Assembly (NCBI GenBank): GCA_017744935.1 | Contig: JAGIAI010000025.1 | Location: forward strand, 1-64,000 | From: Variovorax sp. | GTDB lineage: Bacteria > Pseudomonadota > Gammaproteobacteria > Burkholderiales > Burkholderiaceae_C | DNA length: 64,000 bases | Direction of reading: 5' to 3' | Part shown: piece by piece, positions 9,973-20,293 of the stretch | Layout of the letters: each line of letters opens with the position of its first letter | Numbering within the stretch: position 1 is the first letter of the stretch | The notes under the pieces: generated by a model | The model's database searches: none | Seen by the model: the letters and a program-made list of their open reading frames with translations, nothing else | What the model was told of the DNA's origin: nothing | Position numbers and translations under genes: made by a program

Positions 9973-11586
9973 TTATGCGGCAGCCGCGTGCTGATGGTCG
10001 CCGCCGCCCATGTGGGCGCCGAGCACATGGCGCTCTGCCGTGGCGGCGGGTGTCTCGAAGACCACCCGGCCTTCGCTCATGACGACGATGCGGTCGGCCA
10101 TTTCGAGCAGCTCGTCGAGGTCCTCGCTGAGGAGCAGCACCGCGCCGCCGCGTGCGCGCACCTGCTTGATACGGCTGTGGATCTCCGCGACCGCCGCGAA
10201 GTCCAGCCCGAACACCGGGTTCGCCGCGATCAACACATTGACGTCGCCGGCAAGCTCCCGCGCCAGCACCGCGCGCTGCACGTTGCCGCCAGAGAGACTC
10301 CGGATCGGCGCACCCTCGCCCTGCGTCTTGACGCCGTATTCCGAGATCCACTCGCGTGCGCGGCTTCGCCAGACCGGGAAGTTCAGCACGTCCGCGCCCG
10401 TCGCCTTCCAGGCCAGCGGTGGCTGGTCGAAATCGCGCAGTGCCATGTTTTCCGAGACGCTGAGATCGCCCACGCAGGCATTGCGCAACGGCTCTTCGGG
10501 AAGGCTTCGCACCTTCAAGCGGCGATTCTCCTCGCGGCGCGCACCGTAGGGTTCGCCCATCACGGTGACCTGCCCGCCGAGGCGCGGGCGCTGGCCGACC
10601 AGCGCCTCGACCAGCTCGCGCTGGCCATTCCCCGATACGCCCGCCACGCCGAGGATCTCGCCGCTGCGGACCTCCAGGCTCAGGTCGTGCACGGCGAGCG
10701 TGCCGCGATCGCCTTGCGCGCTCAGCCGTTCCACCTTGAGCGCGACGGCCGCGTCTGCACGGGTCGGCGTCACCAGATGGAGGGCGCGTTCCGGAGGGGG
10801 TGGCGTGTCGACTTCGGGCGGCGGCGCTTCGCCCTCGCCCATCATCGCGGCGGCGAGCCGTGCCGGGTCGGTGTCCGGCACCTTGCAGTGATGCACCGCC
10901 TTGCCGCGGCGCAGCACCGTCACGCTGTCGGCATAGGCCATCACCTCGCGAAACTTGTGCGTGATGATGAGCACGGTGCACATGCCGCTCAGCGCGAATT
11001 CGCGTACATGGCCCAGAACCTCGTCGGCCTCCTGCGGTGTCAGCACGGAGGTCGGTTCGTCGAGGATCAGCAGGCGCGGCTTCAGGTACAGCTGCTTGAG
11101 AAGTTCCAGCTTCTGCTTTTCGCCTGCGGCCAGCTCGGCGGGTCGCACGTCCAGATCGAGACTGAACGGCGTGGTCGCGAGGAAGTCCTTGAGCTCCGCG
11201 CGCTTGCGCTTCCAGTCGATCAAGGCAGGCGTCTTCCCGCCGGCCAGCAGCAGGTTTTCGGCCACCGTCATGCCCGGCGCGAGCGTGAAGTGCTGGTAGA
11301 CCATGCCGATGCCGAGCGCGCGCGCGACGATCGGATTGGCGATGTCCTGCTCGCGTCCGTCGATGAGGATGCTGCCCTCCTCGGCCCGCTGGTAGCCCGC
11401 GACGCATTTGACGAGCGTGCTCTTGCCGGCGCCGTTCTCGCCGAGCAGTGCATGGACGGTGCCGGGCTCGACGCGCATCGTCACGCGGTCCATCGCGGTG
11501 AAGCTGCCGAAGCGCTTGGTGAGCTCGTAGGTGTCCAGCGCGAGCGCGCCGGTGGCGGGGGGAAGCGGATCGACGGGCGCAATCAT
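9973..11586 (-). CDS. BMP/nucleoside-type ABC transporter duplicated ATP-binding protein
   Basis: Walker [33 protein letters not shown]; second degenerate NBD with [15 protein letters not shown]. Confidence 0.92.
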   Translation of the reverse strand: MIAPVDPLPPATGALALDTYELTKRFGSFTAMDRVTMRVEPGTVHALLGENGAGKSTLVKCVAGYQRAEEGSILIDGREQDIANPIVARALGIGMVYQHFTLAPGMTVAENLLLAGGKTPALIDWKRKRAELKDFLATTPFSLDLDVRPAELAAGEKQKLELLKQLYLKPRLLILDEPTSVLTPQEADEVLGHVREFALSGMCTVLIITHKFREVMAYADSVTVLRRGKAVHHCKVPDTDPARLAAAMMGEGEAPPPEVDTPPPPERALHLVTPTRADAAVALKVERLSAQGDRGTLAVHDLSLEVRSGEILGVAGVSGNGQRELVEALVGQRPRLGGQVTVMGEPYGARREENRRLKVRSLPEEPLRNACVGDLSVSENMALRDFDQPPLAWKATGADVLNFPVWRSRAREWISEYGVKTQGEGAPIRSLSGGNVQRAVLARELAGDVNVLIAANPVFGLDFAAVAEIHSRIKQVRARGGAVLLLSEDLDELLEMADRIVVMSEGRVVFETPAATAERHVLGAHMGGGDHQHAAAA

Positions 11587-11602
11587 GGTGGCGTGGCCTT
11601 TC

Positions 11603-12310
11603 TCAGAACGTCGCGAGCGTTTCGAGCAACGCGCCCGAGGTCGCGTGGGCACCGAACACGCCGCCCTGCATCGTGATCATCTTGAGCGCCGCGAGATGGT
11701 TGCCGTGGTCGGTCGCGGCCGTGCAGTCCGACAGCAGCAGGCATTCGAAGCCGCGGTCGTTCGCGTCGCGCATGGTGGTGTGCACGCACACGTCGGTGGT
11801 GATGCCGGCGAGGATCATGTTCTCCACGCCGCGCGTGTGCAGCACCAGTTCGAGATCGGTCGCGTAGAACGAGCCCTTGCCCGGTTTGTCGATCACCGCT
11901 TCGCCCTCGATCGGCGCGAGCGCGGGAATGATTTCCCACCCCGGCTCGCCGCGAACGAGGATGCGGCCGCGGGGGCCTGCGTCGCCGATGCCGACGCCAT
12001 TGGCACCGATCTGCCGCGAGCGCCACCGCTTGTTGGCTGGCAGGTCCGCGAGATCGGGGCGATGGCCCTCGCGCGTGTGAATGATGTGAAAGCCCAGTGC
12101 TCGCATCCGCGCCAGCGTGCGGCGGATCGGTTCGATCGGCGCCTGCACCAGCGAGAGGTCGTAGCCCATCACGTCGACATAGCCACCTTCCCCGCAGAAG
12201 TCGGTCTGCATGTCGATGACGATCAGCGCGGTGTTGTCCGGCCGCAGCGCGCCGTTGTAGGGCCAGAGATAAGGCTCCGCCGCAACGTGTGTCGTTTTCA
12301 TGGTGTTCAT
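11603..12310 (-). CDS. biuH: Biuret amidohydrolase (BiuH-like)
   Basis: [49 protein letters not shown]...[17 protein letters not shown]...[18 protein letters not shown]...[25 protein letters not shown]; closely resembles the Rhizobium BiuH sequence as recalled, not searched. Confidence 0.82.
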   Translation of the reverse strand: MNTMKTTHVAAEPYLWPYNGALRPDNTALIVIDMQTDFCGEGGYVDVMGYDLSLVQAPIEPIRRTLARMRALGFHIIHTREGHRPDLADLPANKRWRSRQIGANGVGIGDAGPRGRILVRGEPGWEIIPALAPIEGEAVIDKPGKGSFYATDLELVLHTRGVENMILAGITTDVCVHTTMRDANDRGFECLLLSDCTAATDHGNHLAALKMITMQGGVFGAHATSGALLETLATF

Positions 12311-13227
12311 CGTGTGGAAGACAACTCGCCGGGACTTCCAACGGCCACCTTGCCCGGCTTGCAGGTCAGCACCAGGATCACGAGCGTGAGCAGGTAGGGC
12401 ACCGTGTTGAACAAGTGATACCCCCAGCCCACCCCGATCGACTGCAGCGCCGGCCCGATCGCACCCGCGCCACCGAAAAGCAGCGCCGCGCCGATGCAGC
12501 GCAACGGGCTCCAGCGCGCGAAGATCACCAGTGCGACCGCGATCAGCCCTTGTCCGCTGGAGATGCCTTCGTTCCAGCTCCCCGGATAGAACAGCGTGAG
12601 CGACGCACCGCCGAGTCCTGCGATGAAGCCGCCCGCGGTCGTCGCCGCGATCCGTAGCCCCGAGACCGAGTAGCCGAGCGCCCGCGTCGCGTTTGCCGAA
12701 TCGCCCGCCATGCGCACCAGGAGGCCGATCCGCGTGCGCGCGAAGCCCCACCACAGCAGGACCGCGATAGCGATGCCGATCGGCACCAGTGCATTGACCT
12801 GCAGTGCCGAGCGGATGACCGGGTTGTCGCTCCAGTTGCCGAGCGGGATCGATGGCAGTTGCGGTGCCTGCGGCTGGATGAGCGGCTTGCCGAGATAGAA
12901 CGCAAGGCCAGTGCCGAACAGCATCAGCGCGATGCCGGTCGCGACGTCGTTCACACGGTCGAGCGAGCACAGGAGGCCATGCAGGAGTGCCAGCATCGCG
13001 CCGACGACCGCGCCGATCAGCGCGCCCAGCCATGCGGAATCCGTGAGCCACGCACCGCCGAACGACGCCATGGCCGAGAGCACGAGCACGCCTTCCAGCC
13101 CGAGGTTGATGCGGCCCGATTTCTCGGTGAGGCACTCGCCGAGACTCACGAAGAGAAACGGCGCCCCAACGCGCAGCGCGCCACCGACGATGGCCGCGAA
13201 GAGGGCGACCCACTGGTCGGCCGTCAT
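12307..13227 (-). CDS. ABC transporter permease (BMP/nucleoside type)
   Basis: [28 protein letters not shown]; overlaps neighbours by ATGA. Confidence 0.9.
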   Translation of the reverse strand: MTADQWVALFAAIVGGALRVGAPFLFVSLGECLTEKSGRINLGLEGVLVLSAMASFGGAWLTDSAWLGALIGAVVGAMLALLHGLLCSLDRVNDVATGIALMLFGTGLAFYLGKPLIQPQAPQLPSIPLGNWSDNPVIRSALQVNALVPIGIAIAVLLWWGFARTRIGLLVRMAGDSANATRALGYSVSGLRIAATTAGGFIAGLGGASLTLFYPGSWNEGISSGQGLIAVALVIFARWSPLRCIGAALLFGGAGAIGPALQSIGVGWGYHLFNTVPYLLTLVILVLTCKPGKVAVGSPGELSSTR

Positions 13228-14309
13228 GGCGTGACCTCCGTCGCGATCGCGGGGCCGCGTGGCGCGAGGGGCGGGCGGTTCTTCAGCAGCGCCTTCCAGT
13301 CGACCATGCGCAGCCCTTCGCTCGCGAGGATCAGGACGAAGGCCATGCCCTGGAGCACCAGCACGGACGCATCCGGCAAGCCGAGCCGCCGCTGCAGCAG
13401 GCTGCCGGCCGCGCCGAATCCGCCGAAGAGGATCGCCACCGGAATGATCGCGACCGGGTTGTGCCGCGCAATGAACGAAACGAGGATGCCGGCGTAACCG
13501 TATCCCGCGATCAGCGACGCGTTGGCGTTGGTGTGGACGGCAGCGACCTCGACCGCACCAGCGACGCCAGCGCATGCACCACCGAGCCCGCACGCGGCAA
13601 GGATCAATCGGTTGGCCGGCAAGCCAACGAGTTGCGCCGTACGCGGGTTGCCGCCGACCACACGCACCGAAAAGCCCGATGCGGTAAAGCGCAGCCACAG
13701 CCCCGAGGCAATGCAGGCGACGATGCCGATCACCAACCCCCAATGCACATCCGAACCGCCGATGCCGCCAATGCCAAGGCCCTCCGCGAGCGATCGCGTC
13801 GCCGGCTTGTTCAGGCTTGCCGGATCACGCAGTGCGCCTTCGACGAAGTGCTTGAAGAATCCGATCGCCACGTACGCCAGCAGCAGGCTGCTGATGGTCT
13901 CGTTGATGCCGCGGTATTGCCGCAGCCACCCGGCAAGGGCGATCCACGCGCCGCCGGCGATTGCACCAGCGACGCAGAGCGCGAAGGTCCCCACGATGTT
14001 CGCCGGCAGCGGCAGCACATAAGGCAGTGCCGCGCAGGCCAATCCACCGAGCACCAGCGCACCTTCGCCACCGATGATCACCAGCCCCGCGCGCGCCGGA
14101 ATCGCAACGCACAGCGCGGTGAGCATCAACGGCGCCGCGCGCTGCAAGGTGTTCTGCCACGAGAACCAGTCGCCGAACGCGCCCTTGAAGAGGATGACCC
14201 AGACATCCACGGGGCTCACGCCGGCGAACCAGACGAACACGCCGAACAGCAGCAGCGCCGCCGCGATGGCGAACACCGGCAGGGCGATCTCTTTCAATGC
14301 GCTGGGCAT
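13224..14309 (-). CDS. ABC transporter permease (BMP/nucleoside type)
   Basis: Multi-[40 protein letters not shown]. Confidence 0.9.
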   Translation of the reverse strand: MPSALKEIALPVFAIAAALLLFGVFVWFAGVSPVDVWVILFKGAFGDWFSWQNTLQRAAPLMLTALCVAIPARAGLVIIGGEGALVLGGLACAALPYVLPLPANIVGTFALCVAGAIAGGAWIALAGWLRQYRGINETISSLLLAYVAIGFFKHFVEGALRDPASLNKPATRSLAEGLGIGGIGGSDVHWGLVIGIVACIASGLWLRFTASGFSVRVVGGNPRTAQLVGLPANRLILAACGLGGACAGVAGAVEVAAVHTNANASLIAGYGYAGILVSFIARHNPVAIIPVAILFGGFGAAGSLLQRRLGLPDASVLVLQGMAFVLILASEGLRMVDWKALLKNRPPLAPRGPAIATEVTP

Positions 14310-14340
14310 CGTCGGCTCGCTGCGCTGGAAAGAACCGCGC

Positions 14341-15456
14341 TCAGCCTACGGAGCCCACGACCCCTTCGACGAGGTAGTTCATCTTTTCCAGTTCGAGATC
14401 GGTCTGCTTGAGCGTCTTGCCGGCTGCGATCACGACATTGCCCTTGTTGTCCTTGAGCGGCCCCTGGAAGATGTCGAATGTGCCCGCGAGCATCCTGGCC
14501 TTGATGTCGTCGGCGTTCTTCTTCGCAGCGTCGGTCACCATCGGGCCGTAGGGCGACATCTTCACGTAGCCCTCTTTCAGGCCGCCGCGCAGGAAGTTGG
14601 GATGTGGCTTTCCGGTCTGCGCCGCGTCGATGATGGTCTTGTAGGCGGTGAGCCAGTTCCACTCCGCGCCGGTCAGGTAGGCGTTGGGCGCGAGCTTCGC
14701 CTGGCTCGCGTGGTAACCGCAGACCATCTTGCCGCGCTTGGCGGCCGTCTCGACCACCACCTTCGGGCCGTCGACGTGCATCGTGAACACATCGCAGCCT
14801 TGATCGGCGAGGCTGTTGGTGGCTTCCGCTTCCTTGACCGCCATCGACCAGTCGCCGGTAAAGATGACGCTGCAGGTGATGTTCGGCTTGACCGATCGCG
14901 CGCCCATGGTGAAGGCGTTGATGTTGCGCAGCACCTGCGGAATGGGCTTCGCGGCGACGAAGGCGATCTTGTTGCTCTTCGTCATGTGGCCGGCGACCAC
15001 GCCGTTGAGGTACTGGCACTCGTCGATGTAGCCGAAGAAGCTGCCGACGTTCTTCGGATGCTTGCCTTCGGTCCAGAGGCCGCCACAGTGCGAGAAGCGG
15101 ACATCGGGGTTCTTCGGCGCGACGGCGAGGATGTGCGGGTCGAAGTAGCCGAACGACGTCGGAAAGAGCAGCGTCGCGCCGTCCTGCGCGATCATGCCGG
15201 TCATCGTCTTCTGCACGGCCGCGGTCTCGGGCACGTTCTCTTCCTCGACCACCTTGATGCCGGGCATCTTCTTGAGCTCGGCCGCCGCCTGCGCGTGCGC
15301 CTGGTTGTAGCCGTAGTCGTCGCGCGGACCGACGTAGATCACGCCGACCGTCATCGGCTTCTGCGCGTTGGCGAGCACGCTCCAGCCGCCGAGCGTCGTC
15401 GCCGACGCAAGTGCTGCAAGGGACTTGAGGGAATCGCGACGATTGAACTGGCTCAT
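14341..15456 (-). CDS. BMP-family ABC transporter substrate-binding protein
   Basis: Tat/Sec-like leader; MTVGVIYVGPRDDYGYNQAHAQAAAELKK. Confidence 0.92.
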   Translation of the reverse strand: MSQFNRRDSLKSLAALASATTLGGWSVLANAQKPMTVGVIYVGPRDDYGYNQAHAQAAAELKKMPGIKVVEEENVPETAAVQKTMTGMIAQDGATLLFPTSFGYFDPHILAVAPKNPDVRFSHCGGLWTEGKHPKNVGSFFGYIDECQYLNGVVAGHMTKSNKIAFVAAKPIPQVLRNINAFTMGARSVKPNITCSVIFTGDWSMAVKEAEATNSLADQGCDVFTMHVDGPKVVVETAAKRGKMVCGYHASQAKLAPNAYLTGAEWNWLTAYKTIIDAAQTGKPHPNFLRGGLKEGYVKMSPYGPMVTDAAKKNADDIKARMLAGTFDIFQGPLKDNKGNVVIAAGKTLKQTDLELEKMNYLVEGVVGSVG

Positions 15457-15502
15457 GGTGCAGGCTCCTGGAAGTGAAGGGTCGGAGGGCGCTGAGGCCT
15501 AA

Positions 15503-15517
15503 CTTGGATACAAGATG
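15503..15517 (-). promoter_or_regulatory. Candidate GntR operator upstream of BMP-type operon
   Basis: Plus-strand cttggatacaagatg; near-identical to the site at 22001-22015; about 47 bp upstream of the SBP start. Confidence 0.6.
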
Positions 15518-15564
15518 GTGTGCATAAACCGTACCAACGGGAATGCGCCAAAAAGGGACCGGAA

Positions 15565-15945
15565 TCAGCCCAAAAGGCTCACGTGCGCGGCCACCACGCG
15601 CCAGCCTTGGGCAGTGCGCATCCATGTCTGGCTCTGGCGCCCCGTCGTTGTGCTTCCTTCGCGGCGGAATTCGATGTTGGCGGTCGCGAAGTCGAGGCCG
15701 TAGGTGGTGATCACGGTGCGCAGGACCTCGCGCGCAAGCCCCTGCGAAGGGCGCGCGGCGCGGAATGCCTGGATCTCGGCGTAGCCGTAGAGGTTCTCGG
15801 TCGCGCCGTAGCGCAGCGTGTGCGGGCTGTGCCAGAACAGCTCGTCGAGCACCTCGACCTTGTTGTTCACCAGCGCGTCTTCGTAGCGGTCGAAGGCGGC
15901 CGTGACTTCAGCCACGACCTCGGGGAGATTGATCAGGGGCGTCAT
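15565..15945 (-). CDS. atzH: AtzH/HpxZ-like (DUF3225) protein
   Basis: [47 protein letters not shown]; adjacent to atzE/atzG homologues. Confidence 0.82.
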   Translation of the reverse strand: MTPLINLPEVVAEVTAAFDRYEDALVNNKVEVLDELFWHSPHTLRYGATENLYGYAEIQAFRAARPSQGLAREVLRTVITTYGLDFATANIEFRREGSTTTGRQSQTWMRTAQGWRVVAAHVSLLG

Positions 15946-15959
15946 CGTCTGGGCCTCCT

Positions 15960-17384
15960 TCAAAGCGGTGCGACGGGCGCCTGCGCAATGCCCGCCGATT
16001 CGAGTGCCGCGGCAACGCGCAGCACGAGGTCTTCGCGCCATGGCGCGGCGATCACCTGCACGCCGATCGGCAGGCTGGGGTGCGCGCCCCACACTGGCAC
16101 TGCGCATACCGGCAGGCCGATGCACGAGATGGGCTGCGTCAGCACACCCATGTTGGGGCGCACCGGCAGGCGCTGGCCCCCCAGCTCAAACCATTCGGCG
16201 CCGATCGGCGTCGCAGCGCAGGGTGTCGCTGGAGCCAGGAGGATGTCGAAGCGATCCAGCAGGCGCGCCACCTGCTCCGCATAGAGGCGCCGCACGCGCT
16301 GTGCACGTGCGACCCACGCCGCCGGCAGCAGCGCGCCCGCCAGAAAGCGGTCGCGCGACAGCGGCTCGAAGTCCTGCGCTCGTGTGCGCAGGTCCGGCAA
16401 ATGCAATGCTGCGCCTTCGCTGTTCGTGATGAGGAAAGCGGCAGCGCGTCCCGCCTCGACCAACGGCAGTTCCACCGTGTGATTCGCTCCCAGGGCCTGC
16501 GCGACGGAATCAACCGCGGTGAGCGCCTCGGGCTGCGCACGTTCGCGGAACCAGCCACCGAGCACGCCGATGCGCAATCCGTGCAGGCCATGCCCCAAGG
16601 CCGGGGTCGCGAGCTCGATGCTTCGCTGCGCGCATCCGGGGTCGCGCGGCCCCAGCGTTTCGGGGCCTTGCATGGCGTCATACGCGGTTGCGAGATCGCG
16701 CACCGATCGCGCGAAAGGCCCGAGATGGTCGAGGCTCGACACGAAGGGGTAGCTCCCGGTGCGCGGCAAGCGTCCGAAGGTCGGCTTGAGCCCGAACACG
16801 CCGCACAGCGATGCCGGCACGCGGATCGATCCATTGGTGTCCGACCCGAGTGTGATCGGCACCTGACCCGCCGCCACGGCCGCACCGGAGCCTCCCGACG
16901 ATCCGCCTGCGATGCGCGACAGGTCATGCGGGTTGTGCGCCGCGCCGACATGGCCGTTCTCGGTGGTGAATCCGTAGGCGTACTCGTCCATGTTGAGCGC
17001 ACCGACGAGGACTGCGCCCGCGCTCTCCAGCCGTCGCACCAACGCGGCATCGCTGCGCGCCGGCGTCGCCTCGCGCTCGATCTTCGAGCCCGCGAGCGTC
17101 GGCAGGCCGGCGATGTCGAAGAGGTTCTTCACCGCGAAGGGCACGCCCAACAACGGCAGTTCGCGGGTGCGCGCGCCCCTGTCGGATGCGAGTGACTCAT
17201 CAATCTGCGATGCGCGCCGCAGTGCACGTTCGCGGACCACATCGGTGAACGCGTTGATGCGCACGTCTGTCGCTGCGATGCGATCGAGACTCGCCTGCAC
17301 CAGCGCACCGGCGCTCACCACGCGGGAGCGCACCGCCTCGGCCATCGAAGTCGCATCCTTGAGCACGATCTCGGCGGCCTTCAT
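15960..17384 (-). CDS. atzE: AtzE-family amidohydrolase (1-carboxybiuret hydrolase-like)
   Basis: Amidase signature [35 protein letters not shown]; overlaps atzG by 4 bp. Confidence 0.85.
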   Translation of the reverse strand: MKAAEIVLKDATSMAEAVRSRVVSAGALVQASLDRIAATDVRINAFTDVVRERALRRASQIDESLASDRGARTRELPLLGVPFAVKNLFDIAGLPTLAGSKIEREATPARSDAALVRRLESAGAVLVGALNMDEYAYGFTTENGHVGAAHNPHDLSRIAGGSSGGSGAAVAAGQVPITLGSDTNGSIRVPASLCGVFGLKPTFGRLPRTGSYPFVSSLDHLGPFARSVRDLATAYDAMQGPETLGPRDPGCAQRSIELATPALGHGLHGLRIGVLGGWFRERAQPEALTAVDSVAQALGANHTVELPLVEAGRAAAFLITNSEGAALHLPDLRTRAQDFEPLSRDRFLAGALLPAAWVARAQRVRRLYAEQVARLLDRFDILLAPATPCAATPIGAEWFELGGQRLPVRPNMGVLTQPISCIGLPVCAVPVWGAHPSLPIGVQVIAAPWREDLVLRVAAALESAGIAQAPVAPL

Positions 17385-17587
17385 TGCTCTTTCTCCCTCG
17401 GCACGACCGGCGAGAAAGCCACAGCCGGCTCGTGGTGCGGCTCCAGCGGCACTGCATCGATGACGGCGGCGAACTCCGCCGCGAGTGCGAAGTAGCGCAG
17501 AACACCCGCCCGGTGATCGGGCCGAAGCCGCATACCGAGTGCAGTGGATGTGGCGTCAACGTAGGCTTCGATCTGAGCGGGGGTCAT
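17381..17587 (-). CDS. atzG: AtzG-like (DUF4089) small subunit
   Basis: 68 aa; MTPAQIEAYVDATSTALGMRLRPDHRAGVLRYFALAAEFAAVIDAVPL; ATGA overlap with atzE. Confidence 0.85.
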   Translation of the reverse strand: MTPAQIEAYVDATSTALGMRLRPDHRAGVLRYFALAAEFAAVIDAVPLEPHHEPAVAFSPVVPREKEQ

Positions 17588-17598
17588 GGCGGCTCCCT

Positions 17599-18429
17599 TC
17601 AGCGGCGCACTTCGCGCTGGAAGATTTCGAGGCTGAGCTTTTTCATCGCGACGAAGCTCGCGGCGCTCAGCGTTTCGAGCGTGCGGGGCCTCCCGTCCCG
17701 GTAGTCAAGGATCTCGGCCACCTTCGTCGGCCGCTTCGTCAACAGCAGCACCTGGTCGGCCAGGTACACCGCCTCTTCGAGATCGTGCGAGACCAGCAGC
17801 ATCGTGGTGCCGGTCTGCATGAACACTTCCTGCAGCTTTTCGCGGATGAAGAGCGTCATCTCGAAGTCGAGCGCGGAGAAGGGTTCATCGAGAAACAGCA
17901 CCTCGGGGTTGGGCGCCAGCGCCCGCATGATCGAGGCCGTCTGCTGCTGCCCGCCCGAGAGTTCGTACGGATATCGGTTGAGGTCGAACTTCACATCGAA
18001 CGAGGCCACGAGTTCCTGCATGCGGCGGTCGACTTCCGCTTTTGATCGGCCTTCCAGCTTCAGCGGATAGGCAATGTTGTCGATGGTCCGCATCCACGGG
18101 AACATCGCTTCCCGGTAGTTCTGGAAGACGTAGCCGATCTTGGTGTCCTTGAGCGACTTGCCGTCGAACAGGATCTCGCCCGAGTCGATCGGGATCAGCC
18201 CCGCGATCATGTTGATCAGCGTGGACTTGCCGCAGCCGTTGGGGCCGAAGACCGAGACGATCTTGTTCTTCGGAATGTCGAGATCGAAGTTCTCGTACAG
18301 CGGCCAGCCCGCGAAGTACTTGGTGAGCCCGCGGATCGTGATGTGCGTGCCGGCGGGTCCGGGCTGGAAAGCCGGTGTCGGCACATCGGCATAGACCGGG
18401 CCGTTGATGACGTTGCCTTCGGTTCTCAT
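17599..18429 (-). CDS. Nitrate/sulfonate/taurine-type ABC transporter ATP-binding protein
   Basis: FGPNGCGKSTLINMIAGL, YELSGGQQQTASIMRAL, LFLDEPFSALD. Confidence 0.92.
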   Translation of the reverse strand: MRTEGNVINGPVYADVPTPAFQPGPAGTHITIRGLTKYFAGWPLYENFDLDIPKNKIVSVFGPNGCGKSTLINMIAGLIPIDSGEILFDGKSLKDTKIGYVFQNYREAMFPWMRTIDNIAYPLKLEGRSKAEVDRRMQELVASFDVKFDLNRYPYELSGGQQQTASIMRALAPNPEVLFLDEPFSALDFEMTLFIREKLQEVFMQTGTTMLLVSHDLEEAVYLADQVLLLTKRPTKVAEILDYRDGRPRTLETLSAASFVAMKKLSLEIFQREVRR

Positions 18430-19238
18430 CGCCCGCTCCAGTGCACGATGCGCCTCTCGGCCAGCAGGAAGAGGATGTTCAGCGCATAGCCCAGCGCGCC
18501 GGCCGCGAGGATCGATGCGTACATGTCCTTCACGTTCATCACCTGCTGCGAGTTGATGATCCGGTGGCCGAGGCCGCTGTCGGAGCCGATGAACATCTCG
18601 GCGACGATCACGATCACCAGCGCCATCGAGACCGCCGAGCGCAGGCCGACGAAGCTCGGCTGCAGGCTCTCCCACACCAGCACGTCGCGGAAGATCTGCC
18701 AGCGCGATGCGCCCATCACCTTCGCGGCCATCACGCGCTGCTTGCGTGCGTTCATCACGCCATAGGCGCTGTTGAACACCACGATCAGCATGGCGCCGAA
18801 CGCGGCGATCGCGACCTTGTTGACGTCCGAGACGCCGAAGATCATCAGGAAGAGCGGGATCAGCGCGGAGGACGGTGTGGAGCGGAAGAAGTCGATCAGG
18901 AACTCGACGCTGCGATAGGCCTTCTCATTGCTGCCGAGCAGCACGCCCAGCGGCACGCCGACGACCGCCGCGATCAGGAAGGCCTGCAAGGTGCGCCAGA
19001 CCGTGACCGCGAAGTCGGTCAGCAGCGCGCCGCCCGCAAGACCGGTCAGCAGCGTGGCGATGGTGTCCGAGGGCATCGGCAGCAGGATCGCCTTGATGAG
19101 GCCGAGGCGAACCGCGAGGTCCCACACGATGAAGAGCACGACCGGCCCGATGAAGGGCAGTGCCTTGCCCCAGTGCGATGCGCGCGGCGGCGCGGCGGCT
19201 TGCGATGCGGCGGGCGCGGCCCAGGGCGTGGCGCTCAT
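18426..19238 (-). CDS. Nitrate/sulfonate/taurine-type ABC transporter permease
   Basis: BPD permease EAA-like region; RSTPSSALIPLFLMIFGVSDVNKVAIAAF; ATGA overlap. Confidence 0.92.
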   Translation of the reverse strand: MSATPWAAPAASQAAAPPRASHWGKALPFIGPVVLFIVWDLAVRLGLIKAILLPMPSDTIATLLTGLAGGALLTDFAVTVWRTLQAFLIAAVVGVPLGVLLGSNEKAYRSVEFLIDFFRSTPSSALIPLFLMIFGVSDVNKVAIAAFGAMLIVVFNSAYGVMNARKQRVMAAKVMGASRWQIFRDVLVWESLQPSFVGLRSAVSMALVIVIVAEMFIGSDSGLGHRIINSQQVMNVKDMYASILAAGALGYALNILFLLAERRIVHWSGR

Positions 19239-19242
19239 CGCA

Positions 19243-20256
19243 TCACCCCTTGTAGAGCATCGTGTCGACCATCAGGCGCGACGAGAAGATGCCCTTTTCC
19301 GAGAACAGATCGAAGAACTTCTGGAAGTACGCGACGTCGGCCGGCGTGAACTCGTTGTACATCGTGTAGGCCGCCAGGGGCACCTCGGCGGTGAGCGGCC
19401 CTTCGATGGCGGTGTAACCCTTGAGGAACTGGCGCGCTTCCGCCGGCTTGTTGCGCACGAAGGCCACGCCCTGGCCGTAGGCGGTGATGAATTTCTTCGC
19501 GGCCTCGGGGTTCTTCTTGATGAAGGCCGAAGTGAGCGACGCCGAGCCGCCGAACCACGGTGCCATCGGATCGCCCAGCACGTACTTCGCGATCACGCCG
19601 GATTCGAGCACGCGGGTGCTGCCGTTCAGTCGCCCGATGGTGCCGGTCGGCTCCAGCGTGTAGCAGCCGTCAACCTGCCCCGCCGCGAGCGACGCGACAT
19701 GCTGGCCGATCGGCAGTTCGACGACGGTTGCGCCGGTTGCGCCGCCGCGTTCGAGGATCGTCTTGGCGAGCGTCACGTTCTGGATGCCCGGCCCCGAGGC
19801 GACGCGCTTGCCCTTGAGGTCGGCCATGGTCTTGGCGGTGCTAGCGGCCGGCACCAGCATCTGGTCGAGCACGTTCTTCGCGTTGCTCGGGTTGGAGCAG
19901 AAGATCTTGAAGCTGCCCGGCGCGGCAATCTCGCCGATGGCGATGTTGGCCGAGCCGGTGCCGTTGGCGCTGCCGTCGCAGCGGTCGGAAAGCATCGCTT
20001 CCATGATCTGCTGCGCGCCGGCGAAGCGCTGCACCTCGACATCGAGGCCGGCGCTCTTGAAGTAGCCCTGCTCCACCGCGGCATAGAAAGGCAGCCCCGC
20101 TGCAATGGGCCAGTAGCCGATACGGATCTTCGGAGAGGTCTGCGCGCGCACCAGCGCCGGTGCGGCAAGCACGGCCAATCCGGCGGCGCCGGCCTGGAGC
20201 ACGCGGCGACGCGAGGCCGGCGTTTGGGGAGTCAGGGGAGAGTCGGAACGGGCCAT
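19243..20256 (-). CDS. ABC transporter substrate-binding protein (NMT1/SsuA-like)
   Basis: Tat-like SRRRVLQAGAAGLAVLAAPAL; KIRIGYWPIAAGLPFYAAVEQGYFKSAGLDVEVQRF. Confidence 0.9.
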   Translation of the reverse strand: MARSDSPLTPQTPASRRRVLQAGAAGLAVLAAPALVRAQTSPKIRIGYWPIAAGLPFYAAVEQGYFKSAGLDVEVQRFAGAQQIMEAMLSDRCDGSANGTGSANIAIGEIAAPGSFKIFCSNPSNAKNVLDQMLVPAASTAKTMADLKGKRVASGPGIQNVTLAKTILERGGATGATVVELPIGQHVASLAAGQVDGCYTLEPTGTIGRLNGSTRVLESGVIAKYVLGDPMAPWFGGSASLTSAFIKKNPEAAKKFITAYGQGVAFVRNKPAEARQFLKGYTAIEGPLTAEVPLAAYTMYNEFTPADVAYFQKFFDLFSEKGIFSSRLMVDTMLYKG

Positions 20257-20293
20257 GGAGTACTCCAGAGAGTTCGAAGTTGGATAGGAGGGT

